Shown: piece by piece, positions 1 to 7,332 of the stretch | Numbering within the stretch: position 1 is the first letter of the stretch | How the letters are laid out: the number at the start of each line of letters is the position of its first letter | DNA from: an uncultured Prevotella sp. | GTDB lineage: Bacteria > Bacteroidota > Bacteroidia > Bacteroidales > Bacteroidaceae | Length of the DNA: 64,000 bases | Assembly: GCA_946188165.1 (NCBI GenBank) | Contig: CAMHTW010000004.1 | Span: 55,343-119,342 of the forward strand | Direction of reading: 5' to 3' | Program-made: the position numbers and the translations under genes | Notes under the pieces: generated by a model | The model's input: only the letters and a program-made list of their open reading frames with translations | What the model was told of the DNA's origin: nothing | Databases searched by the model: none

Positions 1-419
1 AGCATGGCAGGGGCTCCCCATACCACAATACGGAAATACACATCCACCCATGGAACCACATCGTCAGTAGGTGCTATCAGCCATAGCATCAACCTATACA
101 GAGGCCATTGTAACAGCAGCATCAACACGGCCACTATTGCCGCCACCTTCATCGAACGTGCCAGTATGCCAGCCGCCTCCGCCATATCACGACGTCCACG
201 CGCCTGTGCCGTCATGCCGCTGGTACCCATCCGTAGGAATCCAAAGAGCCAATAGACCAAATTGAAAATCATGGAGCCTACGGCAATGGCACCAATATAG
301 GCTGCCGACCCCATGTGTCCCACGATGGCCGTATCTACCAATCCCAACAGCGGTACCGTGATGTTCGTCACGATAGCCGGCAGTGCAATTTTCAGTATCT
401 GATGGTCTCTATTATTCAT
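1..419 (-). CDS. MATE family efflux transporter, N-terminal part
   Basis: The gene starts at an ATG on the minus strand and runs off the left edge of the window, so only about 139 N-terminal residues are present and no stop is seen. The translation begins MNNRDHQILKIALPAIVTN and continues into hydrophobic segments containing GLVDTAIVGHMGSAAYIG, the first-helix signature of MATE/DinF-like multidrug and toxic compound extrusion pumps. Such proteins export cationic drugs or metabolites across the inner membrane using an ion gradient. At least four membrane segments lie in the visible part. It points away from the pectate lyase. The family is clear; the substrate cannot be read from this fragment. 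Confidence 0.85.
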   Translation of the reverse strand, partial: MNNRDHQILKIALPAIVTNITVPLLGLVDTAIVGHMGSAAYIGAIAVGSMIFNLVYWLFGFLRMGTSGMTAQARGRRDMAEAAGILARSMKVAAIVAVLMLLLQWPLYRLMLWLIAPTDDVVPWVDVYFRIVVWGAPAM

Positions 420-514
420 GTCTTTATCTAAAGACGATTATAACTAAAAAATGTATCTGCCGTTTAAGACATTTGCAATTGGGAGTATTAATGCATCATT
501 TTTTCCTTGAAATA

Positions 515-546
515 TTTGGATTTGGCTTAAAAATGTTGTACCTTTG
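515..546 (+). promoter_or_regulatory. Bacteroidota-type promoter for a short transcript
   Basis: TTTG at 515-518 is followed 20 bp later by TACCTTTG at 539-546, a full match to the -33/-7 pattern. The only thing downstream before the hairpin at 639-666 is a 25-codon ORF, so this would drive a transcript of about 110-120 nt. Confidence 0.5.
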
Positions 547-554
547 CATGCTGT

Positions 555-632
555 ATGAAAAGGCTTTTAAATGACATAGTGAAAGGATACAAAAAAGCGA
601 TACAGATACAGATGACACACTTAATTTTGTAA
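555..632 (+). CDS. Possible small basic peptide, 25 residues
   Basis: An ATG lies 8 bp after the -7 box and opens a 25-codon frame, MKRLLNDIVKGYKKAIQIQM followed by THLIL and a TAA. The peptide is basic in its first two thirds and could form an amphipathic helix. A perfect 10-bp stem hairpin follows 6 bp after the stop, so promoter, frame and hairpin form a compact unit. I recognise no family. It could equally be a short non-coding RNA with a chance frame, or a decayed gene. The support is position and arrangement only. Confidence 0.3.
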   Translation: MKRLLNDIVKGYKKAIQIQMTHLIL

Positions 633-638
633 ACCCCT

Positions 639-666
639 CGCGTACCGCACGCGCACGCGGTACGCG
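639..666. terminator. Strong GC hairpin, terminator-like
   Basis: CGCGTACCGC at 639-648 pairs perfectly with GCGGTACGCG at 657-666 across an 8-nt loop. It lies downstream of both the 25-codon ORF on the plus strand and the pectate lyase on the minus strand. Neither side has a clean T run, so it may act as a transcript-end stabiliser rather than a classical intrinsic terminator. Confidence 0.5.
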
Positions 667-710
667 TAAAAGTTATATTTATTATGTCATTATCGGAAAT
701 CTCTAAAATC

Positions 711-2483
711 TTACTTCATCATTTTTTTACCATTCACGATGTACAGGCCCTTTGTGGACTGAGCAACTTTGCGGCCCTGCAGGTCGTAGACACTGTTCAC
801 TATTCTCTGTTCACTATTCACTAGCGTAGCGCCAATGCCTGTGATATCGTCGCCAAAGAAGCCGACGAGCGTTGACTGATAATTGTCGAGCATTGAGCCC
901 AGCGTGGTGTCGTAGGCTGAATCGGTATCGTCGTTGCCTACATTGTCGCGGAAGGTATAGGTAAAGTCACCGTGATTCATGCGGCCTGCACCATAGTAAC
1001 CCGTTACGAGGGCTGGAACGTCAGCGGCAGCAGCGGGGGTGTAGGGGTACATGAGCGAGGCATCGGTATCGAAATTGTTGTAGGGTGTACCTCCCTTCTT
1101 GGTTACTTCCGTTGCAGGCACCTGCTCGTCACGCGTAGCCGTCTCGTATGCATCATAGCCCATAGAAGCAGGCGCGTTCTGCGTATAATACTTGAAGTTG
1201 GAAATGGTCTTGTCGAAGTAGTTGCCATACGACTTGATCATGCCGCCGTCCTCGCCGGAGAAGGTGCCGCTACCTTGAGCGTCGGTGCCCTGCTGTGACG
1301 CCAGGATGGGTTTCTTGGTCTTCAGGAAGTAGTTGTTCTCAACAAACACGCTGGCTCCCGAGGTAGCTCCCACGCCGTACTTGCCACAGTTGTCGAAGTA
1401 GTTGTTCCAGACGTGGACACTCATAGTGCGCACACGCGGATGGCGCGAGTCAGAGTGGTCGAACCAGTTGTGGTCGTAGGATATGTAGTTAGGACCGCTC
1501 TCCGACTTCATACCGAACATGTTGGACTTGCCCGTATCCCAGAAGCGGTTGTAGCTGACGGTGACGTACTTCGAGTCGCTCTTCACGTCGGTGGCACCGT
1601 CGCCCTTGGCATGGTCGCCACTACCGTGCTTGCCATAGAACTGATCAGTATGGTGAACCCAGATGTTGGAGTTGTCGGTATCGAGCGAGATGGCGTCATC
1701 CATGCAGCGCATGATGGCAAAGTTGCGGAACTCGACGCTCTTGGCATTGCGAACCAGGAAACCAAAACCGTACAGGGTGGCATCATCGCCAATGCCCTCG
1801 AAGGTCATGTTCAGTTCGCTGTCAGCTTTCTTGCCCTTGACCTGCAGGCCCTCTGCCGAGCTGCTGATGTGGTCGAGGTCGTCAACGGTAATCAGACCGA
1901 TGAAACGGAAAGCAACGGGTGTGGTGTCGTAACCCTTCTGATAGGCATCAATAATGGTCTGGATACCTGTACAAGTAGTGATATTAGAAGCCTTGGAGCC
2001 CGTCTTGACGGTGGTAGTAATGGTCTTGGCTGTGTTCTTCGTCACGTAGAACACCTTGGCACCAGCCTTCAGTGTACCGTCGCTGTTATAGGCACCTGGA
2101 GCGGGACATCCGTTGATAAAGGCAAAGCCCTCACGAGGATAGTTGCGCACTTCCAGGTCGGAGACGGTGTTTTCCTGTGCAGTCATTTCAGTACCCTCGG
2201 CACTGACGGGCACAATCTTCATAGCATACGTTCCTGCCTGCAGTCCTACCGCGTCAGCACGTCCGTAGGTACCATAGTTGCGTACCAGTTGTGCGTCAAT
2301 CTTGGTATAGTCTGCATACTGTCCGCCTTTTACATAGACGTTATAATTCTTGGCACCGTCAACCAGCATAAACTTAACGTATGCTGACTCCATCCAGCCA
2401 CGGGCTTCAACAACCTCAACGCTGCCAGCATGGGCCAACAGCGTCAGACATGAAAACAATCCCAGTAAAATAATCTTTCTCAT
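711..2483 (-). CDS. Secreted pectate lyase, polysaccharide lyase family 1
   Basis: This 590-residue protein should cleave polygalacturonate by beta-elimination outside the cell. Residues 1-19 form a signal peptide. A fibronectin-like region follows to about residue 115, then the parallel beta-helix catalytic domain. PL1 hallmarks visible are NIWVHHTD at 273-280, the calcium-site aspartates in GDGATDV near 294-300, and RHPRVR at 347-352, which supplies the catalytic arginine. The C terminus, VYDLQGRKV...GLYIVNGKK, is a Prevotella-type secretion or sorting tail. Just before it, residues LVNSEQRIVNS are encoded by the GTGAATAGTGAAC simple repeat also found in spacers. It fits with the uronate operon near 58.6-62.6 kb. 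Confidence 0.93.
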   Translation of the reverse strand: MRKIILLGLFSCLTLLAHAGSVEVVEARGWMESAYVKFMLVDGAKNYNVYVKGGQYADYTKIDAQLVRNYGTYGRADAVGLQAGTYAMKIVPVSAEGTEMTAQENTVSDLEVRNYPREGFAFINGCPAPGAYNSDGTLKAGAKVFYVTKNTAKTITTTVKTGSKASNITTCTGIQTIIDAYQKGYDTTPVAFRFIGLITVDDLDHISSSAEGLQVKGKKADSELNMTFEGIGDDATLYGFGFLVRNAKSVEFRNFAIMRCMDDAISLDTDNSNIWVHHTDQFYGKHGSGDHAKGDGATDVKSDSKYVTVSYNRFWDTGKSNMFGMKSESGPNYISYDHNWFDHSDSRHPRVRTMSVHVWNNYFDNCGKYGVGATSGASVFVENNYFLKTKKPILASQQGTDAQGSGTFSGEDGGMIKSYGNYFDKTISNFKYYTQNAPASMGYDAYETATRDEQVPATEVTKKGGTPYNNFDTDASLMYPYTPAAAADVPALVTGYYGAGRMNHGDFTYTFRDNVGNDDTDSAYDTTLGSMLDNYQSTLVGFFGDDITGIGATLVNSEQRIVNSVYDLQGRKVAQSTKGLYIVNGKKMMK

Positions 2484-2499
2484 TTTCGATTTAGTAGAT

Positions 2500-2575
2500 T
2501 AGCTTTTTCGTAGTTCTGCGGTGCAAAATTACGATAAAACGGGGAGAAGGCAAGCGGCGTTCAACGAAAAAGCTA
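2500..2575 (-). promoter_or_regulatory. Pectate lyase promoter inside a 12-bp inverted repeat
   Basis: On the minus strand the -7 box TAATTTTG is at 2524-2531, with a weak CTTG where the -33 box should be (2551-2554). The promoter is bracketed by perfect 12-bp arms, TAGCTTTTTCGT at 2500-2511 and ACGAAAAAGCTA at 2564-2575. The arms suggest a looping operator or a long leader stem. No regulator gene is adjacent. Confidence 0.45.
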
Positions 2576-2637
2576 CGTAAACGTTTGTTAGGGTGTAATT
2601 TGTACGTATTAGAAACATCATTTTTTTAGTATTTTGT

Positions 2638-2668
2638 TTTGTATTGTGCTCACTTATTTGTAACTTTG
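2638..2668 (+). promoter_or_regulatory. Promoter of the 2692-7303 gene block
   Basis: TTTG at 2638-2641 and TAACTTTG at 2661-2668 with a 19-bp gap match the Bacteroidota consensus. The first ATG in a good frame is at 2692. Confidence 0.65.
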
Positions 2669-2691
2669 CAGAAACTTATATAACTATTACA

Positions 2692-3282
2692 ATGGAACTG
2701 AAGAACAACAAATCCACATGGGCCGCTTTGGCAACCTTAGGTGTAACGGCTGTTGCCGCTGGTGCAACAGCATTTCTGAAGATTCGCGAAAAGCGGAAGG
2801 AGCGAGAGGCACAGGAGAAGGAGGAACAGGCACATAGCAAGCACCTGACTGCCGAACAGATGATGGTGTACAACGAAGCCATCCGTTCCTTTATCTCACT
2901 GAATGACCGTATCTACAACATGCGTCGCGAGCGCGAAGCCTTACAACCACTGGTAAAATGGCTGGCAACGAACGGCGAGAAGCCTGAGTTGACAAACGCT
3001 AACGACGACGTCAAACTGTTGGCTGACGACATTGAGCGATTCCTGATGACGCAGATACCGTTTATCAATGCCTGTCTGGTCTGTGTAGGCGACGAGACGC
3101 TGAGCTATCCCGACTGTGTCAGAGGGGCTGTAGGTGGCATCTTTGACGACACGCTGGACGAAGAGCCTACGGGCGCCCAGATGGAGAAGGGCCAGAAGAT
3201 AGCCTTCGTGCTGCGTCTTGGCTACTACTTCCCAGAATCGACATTGGTGCCCGCTCCCGTCAAATCGATTGTATTGGCATGA
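2692..3282 (+). CDS. Hypothetical protein with one membrane segment
   Basis: I chose the ATG at 2692 (MELKNNKSTWAALATLG) because the frame's earlier methionine lies upstream of the promoter's -7 box. The protein is 196 residues. An N-terminal hydrophobic stretch of about 20 residues is followed by a strongly charged Lys/Glu/Arg-rich segment (about 30-60) likely to be helical or coiled, then a mixed C-terminal domain with two cysteines near INACLVCVGDE. I do not recognise the family. It is the first gene of a same-strand block with the next three genes. Confidence 0.7.
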   Translation: MELKNNKSTWAALATLGVTAVAAGATAFLKIREKRKEREAQEKEEQAHSKHLTAEQMMVYNEAIRSFISLNDRIYNMRREREALQPLVKWLATNGEKPELTNANDDVKLLADDIERFLMTQIPFINACLVCVGDETLSYPDCVRGAVGGIFDDTLDEEPTGAQMEKGQKIAFVLRLGYYFPESTLVPAPVKSIVLA

Positions 3283-3294
3283 GATGAGTGATGC

Positions 3295-3915
3295 ATGATG
3301 GATAATGGCAAACGTTATAGGTTAACGGTTAACGGTTCTTGGTTAACGGTTATTGGTTCTTGGTTAACGGTTAACGGTTATTGGTTATTGGCTAACGGTT
3401 ATTGGTTATTGGCTATTGGTTATTGGTTAACGGCCATTGTCGCTGAGGCACAGACCTTTACGATAGAACGGAAGACGGACTCGCTGTATGTGCTGACGCT
3501 GACCACCGATTCCCTGACCAACGGTCAGGATGTGGCGTTGCAATCGACACGCGACCAGTGGCGACTGCCCTACCCTGTCTATCGGATGGAGACGGGCGAC
3601 GTGGACGGCAATGGTACCATAGAGGCACTGGTGGGTGTCATCAAGCCCACACGCTTCTACCCCGAAATGGGACGACGCCTGTTCATCTTCAAGAACTACG
3701 AAGGACTGGTACGCCCGATGTGGTTAGGTTCGAAACTGGGCGGTACACTACAGGACTTCCACTTCCGTAACGGATGCGTGCGTAGCTTAGAGACCAACGC
3801 CAAGGGCGAATATACGGTGGTGGAATACCGCTGGAGCGGTTTTGGCGTAGCCTTCGAGCGATACCTTACTAGAAACGTGAGTGAGTCAAAAGCCCGAGAG
3901 GTTTTTGAGGAGTGA
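3295..3915 (+). CDS. Hypothetical exported protein with repeat-derived signal peptide
   Basis: The 206-residue product begins with a long hydrophobic leader made almost wholly of the motif N-G-[YS]-W-L-[LT], encoded by a degenerate GGTTAACGG/GGTTATTGG repeat. A cleavage site is plausible after VAEA, before QTFTIERKT. The mature part has a calcium-site-like GDVDGNGTIEALVG resembling FG-GAP or VCBS blades, so a small extracytoplasmic beta-rich protein is likely. ATG codons at 3295 and 3298 are both possible starts. It lies 12 bp after the previous gene and 42 bp before the DUF3160 gene, whose leader uses the same repeat. Function unknown. Confidence 0.65.
   Translation: MMDNGKRYRLTVNGSWLTVIGSWLTVNGYWLLANGYWLLAIGYWLTAIVAEAQTFTIERKTDSLYVLTLTTDSLTNGQDVALQSTRDQWRLPYPVYRMETGDVDGNGTIEALVGVIKPTRFYPEMGRRLFIFKNYEGLVRPMWLGSKLGGTLQDFHFRNGCVRSLETNAKGEYTVVEYRWSGFGVAFERYLTRNVSESKAREVFEE
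3320..3433 (+). repeat. Degenerate GGTTAACGG/GGTTATTGG tandem repeat, copy 1
   Basis: About 114 bp built from 6-15 bp permutations of GGTTAACGG, TTATTGG and TTCTTGG. It lies in frame and encodes the hydrophobic leader of the 3295 protein. A second tract of the same family occurs at 3979-4063. Confidence 0.85.
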
Positions 3916-3957
3916 GAAAGTGAAAAAGTAAGAAAGTGAAAAAGTAATAATTGAGAT

Positions 3958-6420
3958 ATGATGAAGAAAACGATTTTCGGTTATTGGCTATTGGTTAACG
4001 GTTCTTGGTTATTGGTTAACGGTTATTGGCTATTGGTTATTGGTTTTTGGCTATTTGCCATTGGCTGTCAAGCACAAAAAGTGCAACGCGTGATGATTCC
4101 CGGCAAGGGCAACATCGACGTGGAGCAACTGAACAAGCGTGTAGACCTGAATCAGGACATTTCGCGCCTGAACCTGACGGAACTGCGCGTGCTTCGTAAC
4201 AGTTTCTTTGCACGCGAGGGCTACCCGTTCCGCGATGCCTTCCTGCGTGGCGTGTTCCAGTGTACGTCGTGGTACGACTCGCTGATGGAAAAGCGTTGGT
4301 CAAAGGTGGAGGACTTGATGGAATACAAAGAGAACGAGGATTATCGCGACACCTACTACAAGGCCGATGCCAAGGTGCCCATAAAGACCACGAAGACTGA
4401 GCAGGCTTTCATCAATATGCTGTTAGCACGCGAAAAAGAGTTGAAAAAGCAGAACTTCATACCCAGCCAGAGCGGTTACCGCATCAACATGGACAACGTG
4501 GTGAATGCCATGCAGCTGACGGAGTATCCTGCACCGCTGAAGGACAAACTGGGACGCAACGGCTTTGCCATCGTACCAGCCAAGCACGACCAGTTGTTCC
4601 ATGTGTACGAGAGCAACGACTACACGAGCTTCCCCAATTTCGTGACTACCGACCTCTATCTGCAGTTGTACCATCTCTACTTCGACTGTCTGCTGCGCGA
4701 TGTGGAACAGCAGAAGTTGCACGACGTGGTGCAGAAACTTTGTGAGCGTGGCCAGCAGTTGACAGCTAATGGCCAACTGCCAAAAGCTAACGGCCAATGG
4801 CTCAAAACCTACTTCGACGTAGGCCATGCCCTGATAACTGGTCAGAAGGGTGCTGACGGTACGGTGGCTGAAGAGGTGCGGAATTCTACGACATACGAAG
4901 CTGCTATGTCGGAATTCCTGGGTTACACGGATATTCCTTTCCAGTACCCGCTGTTCCGTCCGCGTGGCCACTACACCCGCAACGACACGCTGAAGCAGTA
5001 CTTCCACGCTATGCTGTGGTTGCAGACGGTACCCTTCGGCACGGATGTGCCTTCACAGTTGGAGAACGCCGTCATACTGGCCGATATGGTAGGCAGCGAC
5101 GCCCAGATGCGCCAGCTCTACCAGCAGCTGTTCGAACCCATGACATGGTTGTTCGGTTCCCCCGACAACATCACTATTATGCAGGTGTACGACCTCATGA
5201 AGGGTCGCAAGGCCAAAGAGCTGCTGAAAAACAAGAAGGCCATGGCACTGTTGCGTAGCGAGATAGAAACGCTGGCCCAACAGCAGACACGCATAAAACC
5301 CAAATTCCAGTTCAGCAGTTCCTACAAGATAAACCTGCTACCCCAGCGCTACATGCCCGATGGCGAGGTATTGCAGGAGATGGTGGACTACGACAGTCAC
5401 CCGACGAAGCGTGCACTGCCCAAGGGTCTGGATGTCTTTGCGTCGATGGGGGTAGCATCGGCAGAACGGATTCTCATCGAGGAAATCGGTGAGCACAAAC
5501 AGTGGGACGGGTTTGTACCTGCCCTGAATCGTATGAAACAGCGCATGAAGGAGATTGACTGGCAGCAGACCATCAGCACGCGCTGGATGGACGCGCTAAA
5601 GACGCTGAATAATACGGACAACGGCTACCCCTACTTCATGCTGACCCCCGAATGGCAGAAGAAGGACTTGAATGCCGCCCTGGCCTCGTGGGCCGAACTG
5701 AAACACGACGCCATCCTATATGCCAAGCAACCGTTTGGTGCAGAGTGTGGCGGTGCTGGTCCCCCCGAGCCCGTAATGACAGGTTATGTGGAGCCTAACG
5801 TCCAATTCTGGCGCAAGGCCATCAGTCTGCTCAACGCCACTGCCGACGTGTTGGAGCGTTACCATCTGACTACTGAAAAGGGCAAGCGCGCCACCGAGCG
5901 TCTGCGCGAAGAGGCAGAGTTCCTGTTACAGGTCAGCCAGAAAGAGCTGGCTGGCAAGAAATTGGATGAGGCTGAGTACGACGCCCTGAAGCATATCGGT
6001 GCCACGTTCGAGAATATCTCTCTCGATCTGGTACGCGACGAAGAGCAGTACCTGATGGGCTGGAACGATGTTGAGGGGACTGACCGCAAGGTGGCACTCA
6101 TTGCTGACGTCTATACCGCCAACTCACTCAACAACCCTGAGAAGTGCGTGATGTACGTGGCGGTGGGGTTGGCAGACGAGATATACTGCATCGTGGAGGT
6201 TGACGGCTACCTGTGGCTGATGCGTGGTGCCGTCCTGTCGTATCGTGAGACGAGACGTGGTTTGGACATCCTGCGACTGACAGACGAAGAGTGGCAGAAG
6301 AATCTGGAGACGTATCCTGACGAGGGACGTCCCACATGGATGCAGGACATCATCGTACCACTGAAGCCTGCCGAGGCACCCAAGGCGAATGAGAGGTTTT
6401 TCTATAGCACTGGCTGTTAG
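3958..6420 (+). CDS. YARHG and DUF3160 domain protein, probable lipoprotein
   Basis: This 820-residue protein has an N-terminal leader again encoded by the GGTTATTGG repeat, ending in FAIGC, a plausible lipobox. A YARHG-type domain follows at about 70-110, with LRNSFFAREGYPF and conserved aromatics. The remainder matches DUF3160: FPNFVTTDLYLQLYHLYFDC in the first part and ECGGAGPPEPVMTGYVEPN near residue 600 are its recognisable blocks. The family is conserved in Bacteroidota and some archaea, probably envelope-associated, without a settled function. The 3' end overlaps the CapA-like gene by 32 bp, indicating co-transcription. Confidence 0.85.
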   Translation: MMKKTIFGYWLLVNGSWLLVNGYWLLVIGFWLFAIGCQAQKVQRVMIPGKGNIDVEQLNKRVDLNQDISRLNLTELRVLRNSFFAREGYPFRDAFLRGVFQCTSWYDSLMEKRWSKVEDLMEYKENEDYRDTYYKADAKVPIKTTKTEQAFINMLLAREKELKKQNFIPSQSGYRINMDNVVNAMQLTEYPAPLKDKLGRNGFAIVPAKHDQLFHVYESNDYTSFPNFVTTDLYLQLYHLYFDCLLRDVEQQKLHDVVQKLCERGQQLTANGQLPKANGQWLKTYFDVGHALITGQKGADGTVAEEVRNSTTYEAAMSEFLGYTDIPFQYPLFRPRGHYTRNDTLKQYFHAMLWLQTVPFGTDVPSQLENAVILADMVGSDAQMRQLYQQLFEPMTWLFGSPDNITIMQVYDLMKGRKAKELLKNKKAMALLRSEIETLAQQQTRIKPKFQFSSSYKINLLPQRYMPDGEVLQEMVDYDSHPTKRALPKGLDVFASMGVASAERILIEEIGEHKQWDGFVPALNRMKQRMKEIDWQQTISTRWMDALKTLNNTDNGYPYFMLTPEWQKKDLNAALASWAELKHDAILYAKQPFGAECGGAGPPEPVMTGYVEPNVQFWRKAISLLNATADVLERYHLTTEKGKRATERLREEAEFLLQVSQKELAGKKLDEAEYDALKHIGATFENISLDLVRDEEQYLMGWNDVEGTDRKVALIADVYTANSLNNPEKCVMYVAVGLADEIYCIVEVDGYLWLMRGAVLSYRETRRGLDILRLTDEEWQKNLETYPDEGRPTWMQDIIVPLKPAEAPKANERFFYSTGC
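3979..4063 (+). repeat. Degenerate GGTTAACGG/GGTTATTGG tandem repeat, copy 2
   Basis: About 85 bp of the same repeat family as 3320-3433. It is in frame and supplies the membrane-spanning core of the DUF3160 protein's signal sequence. Confidence 0.85.
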
Positions 6421-7303
6421 TCTGTTCTGTATTTCGGCACACGGTGCCGATACACTGGACATCGTCCTGACAGGCGACATCCTACTGGATCGTGGGGTGC
6501 GACAGGTTATTGACCGCCAGGGCATCGACCAACTCTTCTCGACCGGCATCGACTCCGTGCTACAGTCGTCCGACGTGGTGGTGGGCAACTTGGAGTGTCC
6601 TGCCACAAAGATCAAGGCTCCTGTGTTCAAGCAGTACATCTTCAGGGCAGAACCAGAATGGCTCACAGACCTGAAACGGCATGGGGTGACGCACCTGAAT
6701 CTGGCTAACAACCACTCGATAGACCAAGGACGTGAGGGCTTGCTGGATACATATCAAAATATCTTGAAGGCAGGCATCATCCCCTTTGGAGCAGGGCAGA
6801 ACATGCAGGAAGCCATACGACCCGTCCTGCTGAGCAAGACGCCACGACGGGTATGGCTCGTGGCATCGCTGCAACTGGCTTTGGAGAACTATGCCCACCT
6901 GCCCGACAAGCCGTGCGTCAGTCAGCAGAGCATCGATGCACTATGTCAGCAGATAGCCCAACTGCGCAAGGACGACCCACAGTGCTACATCATTGTCAGT
7001 CTGCATTGGGGTTGGGAAAACCACGTGGAGGTTGTGGTCCGGCAGCACTACGATGCCCATCAGCTGGTGAATGCGGGAGCCGACTGCTTAGTCTGCCACC
7101 ATACGCATACGCGACAACCTATGGAGTGGTATCATGACAAGCCCATCTATTACGGCTTGGGCAACTTCATCTTCGACCCGCAGCGCGACATCAACCGTCG
7201 TGGTGCCATCGTACGCCTGACGATAACAGAGCGTGATGCCACAGCGGAAGAAATACCTATTTATATTAGGAATTGTACACCCTACATAATTCATAATTCA
7301 TAA
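6389..7303 (+). CDS. CapA-like metallophosphoesterase
   Basis: The 304-residue protein carries a signal peptide (MRGFSIALAVSLFCISAHGA) and then the PGA_cap calcineurin-like fold. Visible metal-site blocks are LTGDILLDRG near residue 27, GNLECP, NLANNHSIDQG, SLHWGWE, and CHHTHTRQP followed by YGLGNFIFD. CapA homologues occur in poly-gamma-glutamate capsule loci and as stand-alone envelope phosphoesterases. No capsule synthase genes are nearby, so the stand-alone role is more likely. The start lies inside the end of the DUF3160 gene. The gene is followed by an AT-rich CATAATTC repeat. Confidence 0.88.
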   Translation: MRGFSIALAVSLFCISAHGADTLDIVLTGDILLDRGVRQVIDRQGIDQLFSTGIDSVLQSSDVVVGNLECPATKIKAPVFKQYIFRAEPEWLTDLKRHGVTHLNLANNHSIDQGREGLLDTYQNILKAGIIPFGAGQNMQEAIRPVLLSKTPRRVWLVASLQLALENYAHLPDKPCVSQQSIDALCQQIAQLRKDDPQCYIIVSLHWGWENHVEVVVRQHYDAHQLVNAGADCLVCHHTHTRQPMEWYHDKPIYYGLGNFIFDPQRDINRRGAIVRLTITERDATAEEIPIYIRNCTPYIIHNS

Positions 7304-7332
7304 TGCATAATTCATAATTCGTAATTTATAAT

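Noticed and set aside
1413..2387. 324-codon open frame antisense to the pectate lyase
   Set aside because: It is a shadow of the PL1 gene; the translation has no domain and no promoter.
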